A program made the translations under genes and the position numbers. A DNA stretch of 32,713 nucleotides from an uncultured Eubacteriales bacterium (GTDB lineage Bacteria; Bacillota; Clostridia; Oscillospirales; Acutalibacteraceae), in assembly GCA_900315605.1 (NCBI GenBank), contig OMZU01000017.1:1-32713 (forward strand). The letters are read 5' to 3'. Below the pieces are notes generated by a model. The model searched no databases and had not been told where the DNA came from. It saw nothing but the letters and a program-made list of their open reading frames with translations. Below are positions 1 through 6,374 of this stretch, piece after piece; the stretch's first letter is position 1; each line of letters opens with the position of its first letter.

Positions 1-21
1 TGCAAATAAATTCAACTGCAT
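1..21 (-). CDS. Start of a transposase-like ORF (partial)
   Basis: Seven codons (MQLNLFA) read off the left edge of the window, preceded by GGTGAT as a possible ribosome binding site and by an extended -10 promoter. The same start is found in the right-hand copy at 32699. The transposase assignment is an inference from the repeat context only. Confidence 0.4.
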
Positions 22-99
22 ATCATCACCATCTATCTTTTGATGGTTTAATTATACCATATTCTCATTCGTTTTGCGAGGAATTTTTAGAGGTGACCT
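1..99 (-). mobile_element. End of an insertion sequence (left copy)
   Basis: Positions 7-99 are the exact reverse complement of positions 32621-32713. Read leftward, the element begins AGGTCACCTCTAAAAATTCC, has an extended -10 box (TGGTATAAT) and then an ATG at 19-21 that opens a frame MQLNLFA running off the window. A 5' end with a promoter followed at once by an ORF fits an insertion sequence carrying a transposase, but too little of the ORF is present to name the family. The outer edge at 99/100 is set by where identity with the right copy stops. The element interrupts the lipoprotein gene to its right and supplies that gene's new stop codon. Confidence 0.75.
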
Positions 100-383
100 G
101 TAGTGAATCCCAATGAGCCAAAGGGTTCGTTTTGATTACTATTTGAATACAATGGTTTTGTCGAATAGACAAATTCAAGGAAACCGCCTGTTTCTGTAGG
201 AAAAAGACAAATTGCCATCAAATACACATTATCCTCTTCTTTGTATTTTTCGTTCGCAAATGTGTATATATCCTCTGCCAGTGTCTTATCACTTTCACTA
301 TAATTGTATTCAGTTTTGGAATTACAAGCAGAAAGAATAATTATCATAGCAATCGACACAGCGATTAAAATGCATTTTTTCAT
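87..383 (-). pseudogene. Small lipoprotein truncated by the insertion sequence
   Basis: The start at 383 is chosen because GGAG lies seven bases upstream and the protein then opens with a type II signal peptide, MKKCILIAVSIAMIIILSAC, with the lipidated Cys at residue 20 (LSAC lipobox). The mature part is acidic and has no motif I recognise. After about 94 native residues the frame enters the insertion sequence at position 99 and ends four codons later (GHL-stop), with the stop inside the element. The natural C-terminus is lost, so this is probably a disrupted gene, though a shortened lipoprotein could still be made. It lies 17 bases downstream of the zinc-ribbon membrane protein and is probably co-transcribed with it. 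Confidence 0.7.
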
Positions 384-400
384 TTTGCAGCTCCATGTTT

Positions 401-805
401 CTATTCCGGCTTTCTTTGACCGCAACCACAAGTACCGACATAGTTTTGATTAATTCTTCCGCAAGACGAGCATTTCCATTCGTTTTCGGATATAGTTTTG
501 GTTCTTTTATCAGTTATTCTTTCCTCTGAGCTTTTCGTATTATAACGTTCCCACGAAATCAAAGCCTTCGTTTCTTGATTTTGAAAGACTTTTAAAAATA
601 TAAAGCCTATTAAAAAAAGAAAAATACCTACAATTAATAAAATTATAAAAGTATCTCGTTCGCTTTTTCTTCCGTTCACCAAATTTATTGTAGAAATAAT
701 CATTATTATTCCTCCAATAAGTTGAAAGATAATTTGAAAAGCCATATATGTTTTTGTACCATGTTCTTTTCTGTATTCCTCTAAGTATTCTTCTTTTGAT
801 TTCAT
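401..805 (-). CDS. Small membrane protein with C-terminal zinc ribbon
   Basis: A 134-residue protein of unknown function. The start at 805 has a GAGGTG ribbon of Shine-Dalgarno type nine bases upstream. A charged N-terminal segment (about 1-20) is followed by two predicted membrane helices (about 22-45 and 53-72). A cytoplasmic tail ends in a compact zinc ribbon, with CSSC and CGC cysteines around residues 112-129. The arrangement of paired helices plus a ribbon at the end recalls the many uncharacterised zinc-ribbon membrane proteins of Clostridia. It is the first gene after a consensus promoter at 934-962 and is followed by the truncated lipoprotein. The region is AT-rich compared with the core genes further right. 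Confidence 0.75.
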   Translation of the reverse strand: MKSKEEYLEEYRKEHGTKTYMAFQIIFQLIGGIIMIISTINLVNGRKSERDTFIILLIVGIFLFLIGFIFLKVFQNQETKALISWERYNTKSSEERITDKRTKTISENEWKCSSCGRINQNYVGTCGCGQRKPE

Positions 806-933
806 TTTCTTCTACACCTCTTTTTTGATTTTAAAGCAATACCACACAATTTGAGACGCACATCTTGCTTGCAAATTGTTCCGTCAGACTGCACAATCCG
901 CACACCTGAATTATACGATAGTGCTTTAATTAA

Positions 934-962
934 ATTATACGCCTTATTCACAATATTGTCAA
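934..962 (-). promoter_or_regulatory. Consensus sigma-A promoter for the zinc-ribbon/lipoprotein pair
   Basis: On the minus strand a perfect TTGACA (957-962) and a perfect TATAAT (934-939) are separated by 17 bases. Transcription would start near 927 and leave a leader of about 120 bases before the start codon at 805. The leader can fold a hairpin with arms ACAATTTG and CAAATTGT (about 847-880). Confidence 0.75.
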
Positions 963-1001
963 TATCATTTTACCAATATAGTGTGTTATTTTATTAATTA
1001 T

Positions 1002-1028
1002 TCCAATTATAATTATAATATAATTGGA
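1002..1028. promoter_or_regulatory. Palindromic operator candidate for the XRE repressor
   Basis: A perfect 10-bp inverted repeat, TCCAATTATA and TATAATTGGA, with a 7-base spacer. Its right arm overlaps the GGAG ribosome binding site of the XRE gene, and the divergent consensus promoter lies about 40 bases to the left. Such placement is typical of an autorepressor site; binding by this protein is inferred. Confidence 0.6.
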
Positions 1029-1038
1029 GTTGAGTAGA

Positions 1039-1353
1039 ATGCTGGAAAACCTTGGTGCTAAAATAAAGCGTGAAAGACAATCAAGAGGAATAACTCAGGA
1101 AGCACTCGCCGAAAAAGTTGATATTTCCTTAAATTTTATGAGTTTAATTGAAAACGGCAGAAATATGAGCGTTGAAACACTGGTTAAAATTGCTCAGGCT
1201 CTCGGCGTAAGTGTTGATTACCTTTTGAGTGATACCGTAGATTTAAAACACGATTTAATTATTGAACAAATAAATACAAATCTTTCAGATTTGACAGATG
1301 ACGAAAAGCTTTACTTTTTAAATATGATAAAGCAATATAAATCTCTTAAATAA
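1039..1353 (+). CDS. XRE-family transcriptional regulator
   Basis: A 104-residue single-domain DNA-binding protein. The ATG at 1039 is preferred over the in-frame TTG at 1024 because GGAG (1026-1029) is at the right distance from it and the domain starts only afterwards. Residues about 5-62 form a classic Cro/cI-type helix-turn-helix: IKRERQSRGITQEALAEKV is followed by the recognition helix around SLNFMSLIENG. The last 40 residues are acidic and probably mediate dimerisation. It is divergent from the zinc-ribbon gene and has a perfect palindrome over its own translation start, so autoregulation and control of the divergent pair are likely. The closest general type is the SinR/phage repressor-like regulator. 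The target genes are not proven. Confidence 0.88.
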   Translation: MLENLGAKIKRERQSRGITQEALAEKVDISLNFMSLIENGRNMSVETLVKIAQALGVSVDYLLSDTVDLKHDLIIEQINTNLSDLTDDEKLYFLNMIKQYKSLK

Positions 1354-1374
1354 GAAATGTACAAGCGTTTAAAT

Positions 1375-1415
1375 AAAACAGCTCCGCTCGAAAAAACGAG
1401 TGGAGCTGTTTAGTT
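1375..1415. terminator. Rho-independent terminator, probably bidirectional
   Basis: Arms AAACAGCTCCGCTCG and CGAGTGGAGCTGTTT close a six-A loop with one mismatch. A-rich sequence on the left and T-rich on the right allow function for the XRE gene (plus) and as a barrier for the opposite strand. Confidence 0.85.
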
Positions 1416-1485
1416 ATTATAGTTGAATTAAAACCAGCGTAATTGAAAGCCCGGTTGGTATAGTATCCGTCCGGTTCTGTTTGAT

Positions 1486-2313
1486 TTAGAACGAACCGCT
1501 GCTGCCGTGGGAGGAGCCGCCTCCTCCGCCTCCGCCGCCTCCGGAGCTGCCGGAGGAATGTGATTCGGTTTGGATTCTTGTTACCGTTGTGTGGGTAGTA
1601 ACAAATATATCCTCTTTTTCGGTGAGGTCGATTTTGCTGTTTTCGTGCAGCTTGTAGTTCGCGTCAAGCTTTCCGTTATAGTGATATCTGCCGACAACGC
1701 CGCCTGCCGAAATTCCGCCGACGCCGAGTCCGATAAGCGAGAATATCCACCATCTGTGCGAGAGGTTGTACATAAATGGATTGTCGCGCTTTTCGTTGAG
1801 CTCAACGTTTGAAAAGCTGCCGTCCTCGGGCTTGCCTTCGTTATAAAAATCGCGCGTGGTCTGCAAAAACTGATAGGTCGCGCCAAGCATGTCGTCGTTG
1901 TTAAGATAGGGACGCATGTTCGACTTGATCTCACTCATACGCTCGTCGCTGAAATAATACATTGCGTCGCCGTGAGTAAGAATGATTCGGTTGTTGGTGC
2001 CGCGGTCGATGACCAGCATGACCGAATCGGGCTGAAAGCTTTGGCTGTCGTAGTAAACGTCGTTGTAATAATCCTCCATATTGTCGGCGTCGATCCCGTT
2101 GTAGGAGGTATGGACGATGATCTGCCAGCCTGTTTGAGCACCGATTTCTTCCATTACGCCTTCAAGGGTCGCGGCGTCGTTGGTAAAAAGTCCGGCGTCG
2201 TCGCGCAGAGCGTGGTTCTGAGTTTCCGCCGCAAACACGGGCAGCGTGAACGACATAAGCATGACGAGCACTGCCGCAAGCGACAAGATCCGTTTGGAAG
2301 TCTTTTTTATCAT
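1486..2313 (-). CDS. TPM-domain membrane protein (YdjH/YgcG-like)
   Basis: A 275-residue protein. The start at 2313 overlaps the stop of the upstream gene (ATGA), has AGGAGG 12 bases upstream and opens a signal peptide (about 1-29, cutting near VFAAE). Residues about 36-160 form a TPM domain (LRDDAGLFTNDAATLEGVM, then a beta strand MLVIDRG and HGDAMYYF). This fold occurs in YgcG proteins and in B. subtilis YdjH. One transmembrane helix follows at about 188-207. The C-terminus is a Gly/Ser run (258-275) typical of this family. It is the last gene of the SPFH/zinc-ribbon/TPM operon. The homologous B. subtilis YdjG and YdjH form a membrane complex that recruits the SPFH protein YdjI. The assignment rests on domain order and context. 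Confidence 0.85.
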   Translation of the reverse strand: MIKKTSKRILSLAAVLVMLMSFTLPVFAAETQNHALRDDAGLFTNDAATLEGVMEEIGAQTGWQIIVHTSYNGIDADNMEDYYNDVYYDSQSFQPDSVMLVIDRGTNNRIILTHGDAMYYFSDERMSEIKSNMRPYLNNDDMLGATYQFLQTTRDFYNEGKPEDGSFSNVELNEKRDNPFMYNLSHRWWIFSLIGLGVGGISAGGVVGRYHYNGKLDANYKLHENSKIDLTEKEDIFVTTHTTVTRIQTESHSSGSSGGGGGGGGGSSHGSSGSF

Positions 2314-3404
2314 AAGAACAGCAGACCTCCTAACATTGCAATCACAAACACAATGACAGCTATGATCGCAAACAACGCCCACACCTTGCCCTTGGCAACA
2401 GGCAGTCCGCCGTAGAGCTTGCCGGTCTGACCGTTTATTGCATAGGGCATGATCTGACCATTGTATTTATAGGTCAGCACCCATACGGGAAGCAGGGTAT
2501 AGTTCCACGAGCTCAGGTCGGTTTTCTCCTGAAAATCTCTGATTTTTATTGTGGAATAGCCCTCCATTGTGTCCTCAAGAAGCTGCTTGGCGTATTCGTT
2601 CATACGCCTTTCCATCTCGTTTTCAAGCTCCGCCTTTTCGATATCCCTTTTCTCAGCCTGAAAGCCGGAAAGGAAAGACATTGAGAACGGCTTGACCTTT
2701 GAAAGATCAAAGGGATGAACGCCGTTGAGCATATCTCTGTCTTGGCTTTTCAGCGCACGCTCAAAGACATTTTTAATTATAACGTCTCCGCCGCGGACAA
2801 CGTTAAACACGCTTGTTTCGGTGTATTCCTTGTTGCCGGTTGTCCATGTGCGGATCTTCTTTCCCTCAGCCTCGGCGTGCGCCTGCTTTTGCTCGTCAAC
2901 GTACCAGTAAGGAAAATAAACGCCCGTCATCTTTTCGATTTGTTCATTGCTCAAAAAATCCTTTGGCAAAAACTTCTTTTTGCCGCAGTAGCCCATGAAT
3001 GTTTCGATCGCCTTTTCACGGCTGAGCTCAAACGGAAGCACGCGGTCGGGCTTGTATTCGCCCGAAAGCCTGCCGCCCAAAACAACCGGGTTTTGGCAGT
3101 AGAAGCACATTGTCGCGGCGGTCGAGGCGGTTGTAACGACCTCTGCTCCGCAGCTCGGGCAATGGTAGACCACAGCCTCTTCTTCCGGAGTTTGACCGGC
3201 TTCCTGAGCCTTTTTTGCCCTTTCCTGAGCTCGCTTTTCGTCGCGTTCGTCGGAGTTTTCCTTTTGCTCCTCGCGTGCGTAGAGCTCCTGAATGGTTTTT
3301 TCGTCAAAATCCGAAAAGCAAAAATCACAGCTGAACTTCTGCTTGTCGGGATTGAATTTTAGCGGTCCGCCGCAGTTGGGGCATTTGTAGTTTACGGAAG
3401 CCAT
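2310..3404 (-). CDS. Double zinc-ribbon membrane protein (YdjG-like)
   Basis: A 364-residue protein whose ribosome binding site AGGAGGTG sits directly before the start at 3404. The N-terminal TFIIB-type ribbon has cysteines 8, 11, 26 and 29. A charged Lys/Glu helix (about 35-76) leads to a second ribbon with cysteines 82, 85, 100 and 103. The middle (about 115-340) is a conserved soluble region without a recognisable active site. A single C-terminal helix (about 342-363) anchors it. Automatic annotation often labels such proteins as helicase or primosomal protein because of the ribbon, which is misleading: there are no helicase motifs. It lies between the SPFH and TPM genes, as ydjG does in B. 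subtilis, and is coupled to the TPM gene by a 4-bp overlap. Confidence 0.85.
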   Translation of the reverse strand: MASVNYKCPNCGGPLKFNPDKQKFSCDFCFSDFDEKTIQELYAREEQKENSDERDEKRAQERAKKAQEAGQTPEEEAVVYHCPSCGAEVVTTASTAATMCFYCQNPVVLGGRLSGEYKPDRVLPFELSREKAIETFMGYCGKKKFLPKDFLSNEQIEKMTGVYFPYWYVDEQKQAHAEAEGKKIRTWTTGNKEYTETSVFNVVRGGDVIIKNVFERALKSQDRDMLNGVHPFDLSKVKPFSMSFLSGFQAEKRDIEKAELENEMERRMNEYAKQLLEDTMEGYSTIKIRDFQEKTDLSSWNYTLLPVWVLTYKYNGQIMPYAINGQTGKLYGGLPVAKGKVWALFAIIAVIVFVIAMLGGLLFL

Positions 3405-3425
3405 AAAGCACCTCCTGCTTATATG

Positions 3426-4658
3426 TTATGCCTTTGTTCCGCATTCGGGGCAGAACTTGGCGTCGCCGCTCAGCTCTGTTCCGCAGTTTGTGCAGAATTT
3501 CTTCTTGGGAGCCTCGGGCTTTTTGCTGCCGCATTCCGAGCAGAAGTTTCCCGTGTTTGTCGCTCCGCAGGCGCAGGTCCAGCCGCCCTGTGCCGGAGCT
3601 GCCTGCTGAGCCTGCTGCTGTTGAGGCTGCTGGTTCATCTGCTGCTGGGGCTGCTGATTGTTATACTGGGGATTTTGCATATATCCGCCGAGGATATTGC
3701 CGCCGGCATTCATGCCGATTCCCATTCCCATAAAGCCTGCCATTGAGCCGCCTGCGTTGCTTCCGGCGTCCTTGAGACCCTCGGAAATATTGCCTGCAAC
3801 ATAACCCTGCTGAATAGCCTGGTCTGAGAGCATTGCGCCCTTGTTGCGCATGTTGATGAGCTCCTGGCTGTCCTGATCGTAGGAAGCGTCAACGTTGACG
3901 GAAACGACCTCAAGTCCTCTGAGCTGCGTCCATTTTTCGTCGAGGAAGGTGGACATATACTCGCCCAGCTCGTACTGCTTTGACTTGATGTAGCTGATGC
4001 GGTTGCCGTCTGCCGAATACTTGTTGATAGTCGCGCCGAGCGCGCTTGTAAACTCACCTGTGTACTGACGTGCAATCTCGGCGAAGCTTACGCTTTCGTT
4101 GCCGGTTTTTGCCGACGAAGGGATAACCTGCTCATAGAATTTGAATGGGTCAACAACCCTTACGGAATAATAGCCGTGAGCGCGAAGATTGAGCTCGGCA
4201 TTGTAGAAATTGTCAAAATAGTTGATAGGATTGGGAGTTCCGAACGGAAGATCCTTGATCTCCTGAACGTTGATAAAGTAAACGTGCTGCTCCTGAGAGG
4301 GGATTCCTCCGAACTTAACTCGGTTGAACGCCTCTTTGATTGAGTCGCCGAACTGACCGGCAAAAAGCGAAGGCATGGAGCTGTTGCTCACCTGAAAATA
4401 TCCCGCCTCGGCAGTAAAGTCAACGACCTTGCCGCCGTCGGTGAGGATCATAAACTCGCCCTGCTGAACGTGAATTATCGAGCCGTTTGAAACTATATTC
4501 TGAGAGCCCTTTTTATTTTGGCTTTTGCCGTTCTGAGTAATCAGCTGACCCGGTACAAAGCAGGTCTGATTATCCATAGGAGAGGATTTGATGACTTCTC
4601 CCCAGGAATCGGCAAGCGCGCCGCCTACCGCGTTTATCGCGGCTTTAATAATACCCAT
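3426..4658 (-). CDS. SPFH/band-7 protein with two C-terminal zinc ribbons (YdjI-like)
   Basis: A 410-residue protein, start 4658 with AGGAGA seven bases upstream. Residues about 30-270 carry the SPFH (band 7) fold related to flotillins; the family was formerly called virion core protein. A Gly/Met-rich hinge (about 300-330) and a Gln/Pro-rich linker (about 332-357) follow. Two zinc ribbons end the protein (CACG..CSEC about 362-378 and CTNC..CPEC about 390-406). There is no membrane helix, so membrane attachment would depend on partners, as reported for B. subtilis YdjI, which is recruited by YdjG and YdjH together with PspA. It is the first gene of the three-gene operon and follows a sigma-A promoter at 4709-4737. 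No pspA homologue is seen nearby. Confidence 0.9.
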   Translation of the reverse strand: MGIIKAAINAVGGALADSWGEVIKSSPMDNQTCFVPGQLITQNGKSQNKKGSQNIVSNGSIIHVQQGEFMILTDGGKVVDFTAEAGYFQVSNSSMPSLFAGQFGDSIKEAFNRVKFGGIPSQEQHVYFINVQEIKDLPFGTPNPINYFDNFYNAELNLRAHGYYSVRVVDPFKFYEQVIPSSAKTGNESVSFAEIARQYTGEFTSALGATINKYSADGNRISYIKSKQYELGEYMSTFLDEKWTQLRGLEVVSVNVDASYDQDSQELINMRNKGAMLSDQAIQQGYVAGNISEGLKDAGSNAGGSMAGFMGMGIGMNAGGNILGGYMQNPQYNNQQPQQQMNQQPQQQQAQQAAPAQGGWTCACGATNTGNFCSECGSKKPEAPKKKFCTNCGTELSGDAKFCPECGTKA

Positions 4659-4708
4659 AATGATTTCTCCTTTTATCTCAGCTTGATCCAGCTGTTATTA
4701 TCGTTTCT

Positions 4709-4737
4709 ATTTTAATATATTTTGCGGCAAAATTCAA
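4709..4737 (-). promoter_or_regulatory. Sigma-A promoter of the SPFH operon
   Basis: On the minus strand TTGAAT (4732-4737) and TAAAAT (4709-4714) are spaced by exactly 17 bases, about 50 bases before the SPFH start codon. In B. subtilis the equivalent operon is controlled by sigma-W; this sequence looks like an ordinary housekeeping promoter instead. Confidence 0.65.
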
Positions 4738-4791
4738 TATGTTTTTATAAATTTTATACTAATCTTTGATTTATTATTATATCCGGAAAAC

Positions 4792-4843
4792 AATACACCT
4801 AAAAAGGTAAATCGTCAGTGCGATCAGCCTTTTTAGGTGTATT
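4792..4843. terminator. Strong hairpin terminator downstream of fic
   Basis: A perfect 16-bp stem: AATACACCTAAAAAGG (4792-4807) pairs with its reverse complement (4828-4843). The loop holds an extra ATCG/CGAT stem. T-rich tracts lie on both sides. It ends the Tim44-like/fic transcript and separates it from the SPFH promoter. Confidence 0.85.
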
Positions 4844-4873
4844 TTCTTTAAATCAGCCTAAATCGGCTAATTG

Positions 4874-5485
4874 TTATTTTATCAATTCCTCTGTACGGTA
4901 CGCCGAATAGCCCTCGTACAGATAGCTGTTGTCTATGCCTTTCATGTATATTTCTCGGTCGTTTGTTTTGTCCGTCAGAGCGGCTTTGAGCAAAAACTTG
5001 ATTTCAACGTCCTTGACCGGGCTTCTTTCCATTGCCATAAGGTAATCTTCCTTATCGACCCTGCTCCAGTCTACTACCCTGCCAAGCTCGGCGGCAAGCA
5101 TTACATCAAGCCAGATCCTCATGCTGCGACCGTTGCCCTCTCTAAAGGGGTGAGCTATATTCATTTCAACGTACTTTTCGACGATTTCCTCAAAGGTGCT
5201 CTGCGGCATTTTCTCAATGCTTTTAAGCGAGGCTTCAAGATACATGACCGGCGCAAAGCGAAAGTTGCCCTTTGCGATGTTTACCGTTCTCACCTTGCCG
5301 GCAAATTCGTAAACATCTTCAAAAAGCACCCTGTGGATCTCAAGCAAGGCTTCGAGCGTGCCGGGCTTCATTTTTCTTAATTCTCCGCTTTCAAAGAGCC
5401 TTGCGGCGTTTGTTTTGCTCCGCTTTTCCTCGGCTCTTGCAAGCTCCGCCGGGTCTGTTATTCCAAGCTTGTTTTCCAAAACCAT
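4874..5485 (-). CDS. Class III Fic protein (self-inhibited AMP-transferase)
   Basis: A 203-residue Fic-domain protein, complete. The catalytic motif HPFREGNGRSMR is at residues 112-123, with catalytic His112, Glu116 for the metal, and the phosphate-binding GNGR loop. The beta-hairpin flap precedes it around 66-82. Near the C-terminus the sequence GIDNSYLYEG (183-192) matches the inhibitory (S/T)xxxE(G/N) motif of class III Fic enzymes, with Ser187 and Glu191. This places the inhibitory helix within the same chain, as in Neisseria meningitidis NmFic, which modifies the GyrB and ParE topoisomerase subunits. Such proteins need no separate antitoxin, and none is seen. AAGGTG overlaps the stop codon of the upstream gene, so the two are probably translated together. 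The target here is unknown. Confidence 0.93.
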   Translation of the reverse strand: MVLENKLGITDPAELARAEEKRSKTNAARLFESGELRKMKPGTLEALLEIHRVLFEDVYEFAGKVRTVNIAKGNFRFAPVMYLEASLKSIEKMPQSTFEEIVEKYVEMNIAHPFREGNGRSMRIWLDVMLAAELGRVVDWSRVDKEDYLMAMERSPVKDVEIKFLLKAALTDKTNDREIYMKGIDNSYLYEGYSAYRTEELIK

Positions 5486-5493
5486 AGGTCACC

Positions 5494-6276
5494 TTAATAC
5501 AGCTTTTTTAGAGCTGTTTGTTCTTTTACGGAGTCGAATTTCCAGGAACGCAGATTGACTTCCGTTATGGCTGTTCCGCAGAATTTGCAGAACTTGTTGC
5601 CCAGATTTGTGATCGGTGCGCCGCAGTTGGGGCAGTTCAATCCCAAAGCACCTGCCTGATTTGACATTTTTGACGCGTCCTGAACATATACAAGTCCGAC
5701 GTCATAAATCGACTGACGCTTGTTTTGGCTGTCGCCGACAACGATTTTCCCTGTGTCGATATCCTCAAGGTAAGAATACTGACCCACCGCCGAATTAAAG
5801 AGGATCGTCACTGTTGAGCCGTTCTTGATATATCGTGCGATCTGGGTGTCGTGGATCACAGTCTCGCTGATTATGTGATTTACGTTGCGGACATTCAGCT
5901 CCTCGATTATACTTTGAACCGAATTTTTGAGGTTTGGCGAACATTCCTCGGTCAGCGCGTTCACGTTTTTGGTGCTTATTGCGGCAAAATATCCGCGCAA
6001 AACCGACTCCGCCTTGTTTTTGTAAAGCTCGTAGTCAAATTCGGGAAAATCCTTTTGGATCAACGGCAGATATACCGAGGTCATTGCATGAACCGATTTG
6101 GGCGATTCGCTCAGGTTTCGCTTCTGCTCGTTGATCCCGTCAAGCAAGCTGTCTGTGCCAAACATTTTTCTCGAAAGACTGCTAAGCTTTGTCTTTACAA
6201 CAAACGCCCCTATGCCGAGCGTTGCCGCAATAATCAAAAAAGTTATCAGCGGCGCAAAAGACGCTATGCTCTCCAT
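5494..6276 (-). CDS. Tim44-like zinc-ribbon membrane protein
   Basis: A 260-residue protein, start 6276 with GGAGAGGTG upstream. An N-terminal membrane helix (about 8-27) is followed by a short linker. Residues about 72-200 have the mixed alpha/beta pattern of a Tim44-like domain (FPEFDYELYKNKAESVLRGY, then the strand STVTILFNSAVG). A zinc ribbon has cysteines 215, 218, 230 and 233, and a 25-residue tail closes the protein. Proteins with this layout are widespread in Firmicutes and uncharacterised; the Tim44-like fold is often linked to membrane association. It is the first gene of a two-gene transcript with fic, eight bases apart. Together with the neighbouring operon it makes this a cluster of zinc-ribbon membrane proteins. 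Confidence 0.75.
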   Translation of the reverse strand: MESIASFAPLITFLIIAATLGIGAFVVKTKLSSLSRKMFGTDSLLDGINEQKRNLSESPKSVHAMTSVYLPLIQKDFPEFDYELYKNKAESVLRGYFAAISTKNVNALTEECSPNLKNSVQSIIEELNVRNVNHIISETVIHDTQIARYIKNGSTVTILFNSAVGQYSYLEDIDTGKIVVGDSQNKRQSIYDVGLVYVQDASKMSNQAGALGLNCPNCGAPITNLGNKFCKFCGTAITEVNLRSWKFDSVKEQTALKKLY

Positions 6277-6323
6277 ATCTTCACCTCTCCCGTTTCATAA
6301 TAAAGCCTTATAGCTCTCTGAGC

Positions 6324-6364
6324 GCAATACCGCATGATTCGAGCGCGGCATTGTGCGGTGTTGC
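6324..6364. terminator. Hairpin from the AGGCAACACCGCAC repeat family, downstream of aspS
   Basis: GCAATACCGCA (6324-6334) pairs with TGCGGTGTTGC (6354-6364), with one G-T pair. The right arm carries the same AGGCAACACCGCAC motif as the hairpin at 24869-24909. It lies just after the aspS stop. There is no clear T-run, so termination is uncertain. Confidence 0.5.
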
Positions 6365-6374
6365 CTAAATAATA

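Noticed and set aside
2310-3404. Primosomal or helicase protein
   Set aside because: Only the zinc ribbons resemble such proteins; no Walker or helicase motifs are present and it ends in a membrane helix.
1570-3746. Long plus-strand open frames opposite the TPM, zinc-ribbon and SPFH genes
   Set aside because: They mirror real genes of high coding quality, have no ribosome binding sites and encode low-complexity Arg/Leu/Cys-rich products.
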